Shown: positions 15,624 to 18,961 of the stretch, in pieces
How the letters are laid out: each line of letters begins with the position of its first letter
Numbering within the stretch: the first letter of the stretch is position 1
Source of the DNA: an uncultured Kineothrix sp.
GTDB taxonomy: Bacteria; Bacillota; Clostridia; Lachnospirales; Lachnospiraceae
Assembly: GCA_910587275.1 (NCBI GenBank)
Contig: CAJUMD010000062.1
Location: forward strand, 1-18,961
Reading direction: 5' to 3'
DNA: 18,961 bases
Position numbers and translations under genes: made by a program
The notes under the pieces: model-generated
Databases searched by the model: none
What the model was told of the DNA's origin: nothing
The model's input: only the letters and a program-made list of their open reading frames with translations

Positions 15624-16946
15624 ATGGGAAGAAAACTATTATTCAGTCCTGTGGGGGGAACCGATCCGGTGAAATACTTCAGGGACGGTTCCATGCTCCA
15701 TATCTGCAGACATTACCGTCCTGATATGGTATATCTGTATTTATCCCATGAAATGATGGAATACCATAGGAAAGATAACCGATATCTGGATGCCATCGGA
15801 CGGCTGGGCAGGCATCTGAACCATACATTCAAAGTGGAACTGATTGTACGTGACGACCTGACGGAAGTGCAGCAATACGATGTGTTTTACCGGGATTTCC
15901 GGGAGGAAATACGTAAGATGGAAAAGGAGATGAAGGCAGGGGACGAGCTGCTTTTAAACATGGCATCGGGGACGCCTGCCATGAAAAGCGCTTTGTTAGT
16001 GATGGCGACACTGGCGGAGTACCGTTTTAAGCCCATTCAGGTATCCACGCCGCAGCGGAAAATGAACGCGGAACATGAAGACAGGGAATCCTATGACGGG
16101 GAATTATATTGGGAATTAAACCAGGATAATGAGGAGGATGCGCCGAACCGTTGTTCCGAAGTGGAATGTTTGAACCTGATGAAAATGTTTCAGGTGGATA
16201 CGGTTAAGAAACATGTAATGGCATATGATTATACGGCGGCTTTATCCATGGCATCCGAAGTCAGGGAGGAAATTCCGGAGGATGCTTACCGGCTGCTCCG
16301 GATTGCGGACGCCAGGGTGAAATTGCAGGGGAACGAAATCAGTAAGCTCATGGCAGGGAGGTCATATGATATCTTTCCGGTAAAAGAAGGTAATAAAAGG
16401 AAGATTTTTGAATATGCGCTTGTACTTCACATGAAAATTGAAAAGCAGGAATATGCGGATTTTATCAGGGGGATTACCCCGCTGGTGGTGGATTTATTGG
16501 AAAACATTCTGAAAAGTGAATGTGGGATTGCTTTGGAAGAATGCTGCACGGAACGGAAAAAAGACGGTGTCATGTACTGGAACAGAGGGAAATTGAAACG
16601 TGCGGGGCTGCTGGAGCTTTTGGATGCGGAATATGCAGGAGGGTTTAAGGAAGGACCGGTTTATTCGCATCATATCGCCAAGATTATCCAGGGCAGAAGC
16701 AATGACCGGATTTTGGTGCAGAAAGTCAAAGAGATTAATGCCGTGGAAAGCGCCGTGCGTAATGTGGCGGCACATGAAATTGTATCGGTGACGGATTGCT
16801 GGTTCCGGCAGGAAACGGGAAAGACGGCGCAGGAGATATTTGCACTTCTGCAGTACCTGACCGGAAAAGCAGGGATTCAGGTGAAAAAAGAGGATTGGGA
16901 ATCTTACCGCAAGATGAACAAAAAAATTGTATGGTATTTGCGTTAG
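15624..16946 (+). CDS. csm6: CRISPR ancillary RNase Csm6 (CARF-HEPN)
   Basis: Csm6 is a stand-alone RNase switched on by the cyclic oligoadenylate made by Cas10. It then degrades RNA broadly to give dormancy or clear phage RNA. The 440-aa protein has an N-terminal CARF domain, starting LLFSPVGGTDPVKYF, with the ligand-pocket motif NMASGTPAMKS (Gly116-Thr117-Pro118). A C-terminal HEPN domain holds the RxxxxH active site at Arg379-His384 (RNVAAH). Both sites look intact. ATG 15624 is chosen because AAAGGAG lies 6 nt upstream and the CARF fold starts here; the frame is open 24 codons further upstream. It lies 25 nt after cas1 and probably shares its transcript. The ligand size (cA6 is common in Firmicutes Csm6) is inference. 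Confidence 0.92.
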   Translation: MGRKLLFSPVGGTDPVKYFRDGSMLHICRHYRPDMVYLYLSHEMMEYHRKDNRYLDAIGRLGRHLNHTFKVELIVRDDLTEVQQYDVFYRDFREEIRKMEKEMKAGDELLLNMASGTPAMKSALLVMATLAEYRFKPIQVSTPQRKMNAEHEDRESYDGELYWELNQDNEEDAPNRCSEVECLNLMKMFQVDTVKKHVMAYDYTAALSMASEVREEIPEDAYRLLRIADARVKLQGNEISKLMAGRSYDIFPVKEGNKRKIFEYALVLHMKIEKQEYADFIRGITPLVVDLLENILKSECGIALEECCTERKKDGVMYWNRGKLKRAGLLELLDAEYAGGFKEGPVYSHHIAKIIQGRSNDRILVQKVKEINAVESAVRNVAAHEIVSVTDCWFRQETGKTAQEIFALLQYLTGKAGIQVKKEDWESYRKMNKKIVWYLR

Positions 16947-17148
16947 GGTGTGTTTGAATACGGAAAGGATTACTGCTGTCTGCATCCGGTGGAGATACGG
17001 AAGAAACTGGCAACGAGCCTGTTTTATCCCGCGGGCAACGAGCCAAGTAGCCGCACTCGTGCGGATATTTGGCGACTGCCGCGAATGCGGCGGGAAAGGA
17101 AATCCAAAGTGAAACGGGATACTTTGGGGATTATTTTGAAAAGTAGGT
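16947..17148. other. structured intergenic region between csm6 and the GNAT gene
   Basis: This 202-bp gap holds the second copy of the 23-bp repeat, two tight hairpins and a direct repeat. The hairpins are CCGCAC-TC-GTGCGG (17051-17064) and GCCGC-GAAT-GCGGC, overlapping the 3' end of the 23-bp repeat. The direct repeat is GGCAACGAGCC, found twice about 25 bp apart (near 17008 and 17033). A 72-codon frame from GTG 16950 crosses it and enters the acetyltransferase gene, but it has no ribosome binding site and no recognisable domain. No terminator with a T-run is seen after csm6. Confidence 0.45.
17060..17082 (+). repeat. structured 23-bp repeat, copy 2
   Basis: It matches 13588-13610 at 21 of 23 positions in the same orientation. 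Here it is embedded between two further hairpin arms (CCGCAC upstream, GCGGC downstream), so this copy looks more complete. It lies 114 bp after the csm6 stop. Confidence 0.6.
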
Positions 17149-17661
17149 ATGAAAATGAGACATTTTAAAAGAACCGATGGCAAAGACAAGGATTTTATGG
17201 AAAATTGCAGACTTCTTGATATGGATTTGGATAGACGTGTTGGGAAGAAGATAAAAAGAGAGAAATACCAAAAATATAACCAGCTGGATGGAATAAAAGA
17301 AGCAATTGTCGTTTATGAAGATAACCAGGCGATTGGCGGCGGCGCAATCAGAAGATATGACGATGAAAATGTGGAATTAAAGAGAGTGTTTGTACATACG
17401 CAATACCAGGGGAGAGGTATCGGAAGTGAACTTGTTACCCTGTTAATGGAATGGGCCGTGGAACTTGGATATCAAAGAATGCTTCTTGAAACCGGCGAGT
17501 TATTGGCGGAATCCTGTGCCGTATATAAAAAATTGGGTTTTCAGGTAATTCCCAATTACGCTCCATATACGGATATGCCGGAATCATTGTGTATGGCAAA
17601 GGACTTGGAACGCAGATACGGGAAAACGGATGGGATAGAAAAATGTGACAGTTCAGCCTGA
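17149..17661 (+). CDS. GNAT family N-acetyltransferase
   Basis: This protein probably transfers an acetyl group from acetyl-CoA to a small molecule or protein amine; the substrate cannot be told. The 170-aa product has the GNAT fold, with the strand NQAIGGGAIRRYDD, acetyl-CoA-binding motif A VFVHTQYQGRGIGSELV (Q87-G-R-G-I-G92), and the C-terminal AVYKKLGFQVIP. Two starts are possible, ATG 17149 and ATG 17155, with only a weak purine stretch upstream. The last five codons (CDSSA) and the TGA lie in the left end of the 418-bp palindromic element, so the original C-terminus was probably replaced. The gene appears more A/T-rich than carAB and csm. No CRISPR role is indicated. Confidence 0.85.
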   Translation: MKMRHFKRTDGKDKDFMENCRLLDMDLDRRVGKKIKREKYQKYNQLDGIKEAIVVYEDNQAIGGGAIRRYDDENVELKRVFVHTQYQGRGIGSELVTLLMEWAVELGYQRMLLETGELLAESCAVYKKLGFQVIPNYAPYTDMPESLCMAKDLERRYGKTDGIEKCDSSA

Positions 17662-18062
17662 AAAGTTATGTTGATGGGCGGACGCACGGGAGGGAGTTTT
17701 TTGGGGGACTGCGGCAGCGGGATTGCCTGTTCCGGTTTTTCGTGCGCTTTTTCCGGCTGGGGGTTTCTAAGCAGAATGGGGAAGGTTATCACTGGCTGCG
17801 GTCGCCCTCTATCGGCATCCATGCCGAATCGGGCTAAACCGTGCATCCTTGCACGGTTTCCCTTAGGTTTCCGCATTCTGCTAAGAAACTCCCGCCGGAA
17901 ACGAAGCACGGAAAACCCGGGACAGGCAATCCCGCTGCCGCAGTCCCCCAAAAAACTCCCTCCCGTGCTGGGTAGAGTAAAAAGAAATGTTATGTTACGG
18001 CATTATATTTTTTTGATAACCAGTAAAAGCCAGGAGCATAACATTTTAGGCTGAACTGTTAC
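17645..18062. mobile_element. 418-bp palindromic non-autonomous element
   Basis: The ends are near-complementary: GTGACAGTTCAGCCTGAAAA on the left, against the inverse of ...TTTTAGGCTGAACTGTTAC on the right. Inside, 17684-17730 and 17922-17968 are perfect 47-bp inverted arms. Similarity continues inward with mismatches to about 17780 and 17872, giving a stem of roughly 95 bp. The loop holds two small hairpins, CGGCAT-CC-ATGCCG and AAACCGTGCA-TCCT-TGCACGGTTT (17836-17859). No transposase is present. ORFs on both strands are mirror images of the arms and are not counted as genes. The end motif recurs at 36-50. Confidence 0.75.
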
Positions 18063-18105
18063 AGAAAAATAAAAAAAGGTGAATTGAAAAAATCAAAATC
18101 GGGGA

Positions 18106-18134
18106 TTGACAGGACGGAAGAAATGGCTTATTAT
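18106..18134 (+). promoter_or_regulatory. orphan sigma-70-like promoter facing the nuclease gene
   Basis: A perfect TTGACA (18106-18111), a 17-nt spacer, and TATTAT (18129-18134) make this one of the best promoter matches in the window. No + strand gene follows. Transcription from about 18141 would run antisense into the 3' end of the - strand gene at 18171-18701. A run of seven T residues near 18194-18200, after a weak hairpin, could end it. Confidence 0.5.
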
Positions 18135-18170
18135 TAACAATAAGAAATGGGTTTTTACCGTACAGTGTTT

Positions 18171-18701
18171 TCACTCAAGCGGGCTGCTCGTTTCTTTTTT
18201 TATTGCCAGAATATCATACAGATACTTCCTGCCATCATTCGCATGACGGACAAGCATACTTGCTGAATAAATATTATGTCTTGCTATTTTCCCTGTTTTG
18301 TCATCATATACGGGCAATGCAAATCTGATGTTGTAGCGATACCATCCATATACCGCATCTGTTTTGTGTTTTTCTTTCCGGTTTGCCTCATGTTTTGGAT
18401 TGGTGGCTATTCTTATAAGTTCAGGAACAGCCTGTGAAGCATTTGCCTTAGCCCTTGCGACAGCGCCTTTTAAGGCGATACGGCTTTCTGAACTTGCGTA
18501 TTCATCGGGAAAATCTGCCGAAATATATATTTTTTCAGAAGTTTCCTCAATTTCGTAAAAATCCCCGATATACTCTTTCAGGTATTCTTCGACAGCCGTC
18601 CAGTCATCCCGCACTTTTGCCTTGAAACGGATATCGTTAATCAAGACCAGCTTTTTACCGTCCGCATCGGTTATGATATTTACATTCCTGTTTTCAATCA
18701 T
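18171..18701 (-). CDS. putative barnase/EndoU/ColicinE5/RelE-like nuclease (PBECR-type)
   Basis: The 176-aa protein starts MIENRNVNIITDADGKKL. Its C-terminal half has the pattern YGWYRYNIRFALPVYDDKTG...ASMLVRHANDGRKYLYDILAIKKETSSPL. I recognise this as resembling the phage-associated barnase-EndoU-ColicinE5/D-RelE-like nuclease domains (PBECR group) common in Lachnospiraceae genomes. The exact family and any RNase activity are inference. ATG 18701 is chosen because it overlaps the stop of the upstream gene (ATGATTGA) and AAAGGAAA lies upstream; 76 further codons are open but out of family. It is the second gene of a two-gene unit. An antisense promoter faces its 3' end. Confidence 0.6.
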   Translation of the reverse strand: MIENRNVNIITDADGKKLVLINDIRFKAKVRDDWTAVEEYLKEYIGDFYEIEETSEKIYISADFPDEYASSESRIALKGAVARAKANASQAVPELIRIATNPKHEANRKEKHKTDAVYGWYRYNIRFALPVYDDKTGKIARHNIYSASMLVRHANDGRKYLYDILAIKKETSSPLE

Positions 18702-18961
18702 CTCTTTTGTTTCCTTTCTTCTTTTCCCTTGATTTGTAGACATTAAACTGGTTCTTGCACTTCTGGCTGCAAAACTCATTCCCCTTCCGGCTTGCAACAA
18801 AGGCTTTTTTACAGTGCTTGCACATACGCATATCACTGTCCTTATCCGTGAGCATGAAAGAAAAACACATCTGCACCATGACGAGCAGGGAGTGGAAATC
18901 CCATATGATGACGGGCGAATCCTTTTCAAGCGCGATCCGGTAAGTCGGGGATATGCCGCCA
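18694..18961 (-). CDS. C-terminal part of a DUF6076-like zinc-finger protein (partial)
   Basis: The gene runs off the right edge of the window, so only the last 88 codons or so are seen. They read SPVIIWDFHSLLVMVQMCFSFML, then a C-terminal zinc finger CKHC...FCSQKC (MRMCKHCKKAFVASRKGNEF) and a basic tail YKSREKKKGNKRDD. The layout, a FHSLL helix followed by a treble-clef-like finger at the C-terminus, resembles DUF6076 proteins of Clostridia, whose function is unknown. Its TGA overlaps the ATG of the nuclease-like gene by 8 nt, so the two are translationally coupled. The start and promoter lie outside the window. Confidence 0.6.
   Translation of the reverse strand, partial: GGISPTYRIALEKDSPVIIWDFHSLLVMVQMCFSFMLTDKDSDMRMCKHCKKAFVASRKGNEFCSQKCKNQFNVYKSREKKKGNKRDD

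Noticed and set aside
16947..16965. Possible third copy of the MITE end (GTGTGTTTGAATA) after csm6.
   Set aside because: Only about nine bases (GTGTTTGAA) match; too short to separate from chance.
16950..17168. 72-codon ORF between csm6 and the acetyltransferase gene.
   Set aside because: GTG start without a ribosome binding site, overlaps hairpins and the next gene, no recognisable domain; better read as structured intergenic DNA.
17556..18054. Two ORFs of about 130 codons on opposite strands inside the palindromic element.
   Set aside because: Their similar peptides (GDCGSGIAC... and IPLPQSPKKLPPV...) are simply the two arms of the inverted repeat read from each side.

Overview
The window looks like a chromosomal segment of a Gram-positive Clostridia bacterium, most likely a Lachnospiraceae gut commensal. 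This rests on the protein styles (CarA/CarB, QueH, ArgS, Csm proteins), strong purine-rich Shine-Dalgarno sites, moderate GC content, and a DUF6076-like gene pair at the right end that I associate with this family. No species can be named from sequence alone.

Left part (1-7254) is housekeeping. carA and carB, the two subunits of carbamoyl-phosphate synthase, lie behind a good sigma-70-type promoter with an extended -10. A 50-codon ORF of unknown function follows. Next comes one continuous 824-codon frame in which QueH (epoxyqueuosine reductase, tRNA queuosine synthesis) runs without a stop into ArgS (arginyl-tRNA synthetase). ArgS also has its own Shine-Dalgarno and ATG inside the frame.

Middle part (7298-16946) is a complete type III-A (Csm) CRISPR-Cas locus on the + strand: cas6, cas10/csm1, csm2, csm3, csm4, csm5, a tiny array, cas1 (fused to a piece of cas2), and csm6. 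Cas6 would cut the repeat transcript to leave the 8-nt tag ACGGAAAC. Cas10-Csm2-5 would form the effector, with intact HD and GGDD sites in Cas10 and the slicer Asp32 in Csm3. Csm6 (CARF + HEPN) would be the cyclic-oligoadenylate-activated RNase. The interference and signalling arms look intact. The adaptation arm looks damaged: the Cas2 part lacks its first beta strand and is joined in frame to the end of Cas1, no other cas2 is present, and the array has only two intact 36-nt repeats, one degenerate repeat and two 37-nt spacers. A further lone degenerate repeat sits just downstream of a promoter-like extended -10, in the predicted 5' leader of cas1.

Several small repeats are threaded through the locus. 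They are a 193-bp MITE-like element between array and cas1, a matching 17-bp MITE end that supplies the cas6 stop codon, and a 23-bp structured repeat found in the same orientation just after csm5 and just after csm6.

Right part (16947-18961) is accessory DNA. It holds a structured intergenic stretch and a GNAT acetyltransferase whose last codons lie inside a 418-bp palindromic element. That element has 47-bp perfect inverted arms, and its end motif recurs upstream of carA. An orphan sigma-70-like promoter follows. On the - strand is an overlapping gene pair: a DUF6076-like zinc-finger protein (cut by the window edge) and a phage-type barnase/EndoU/RelE-like nuclease candidate.
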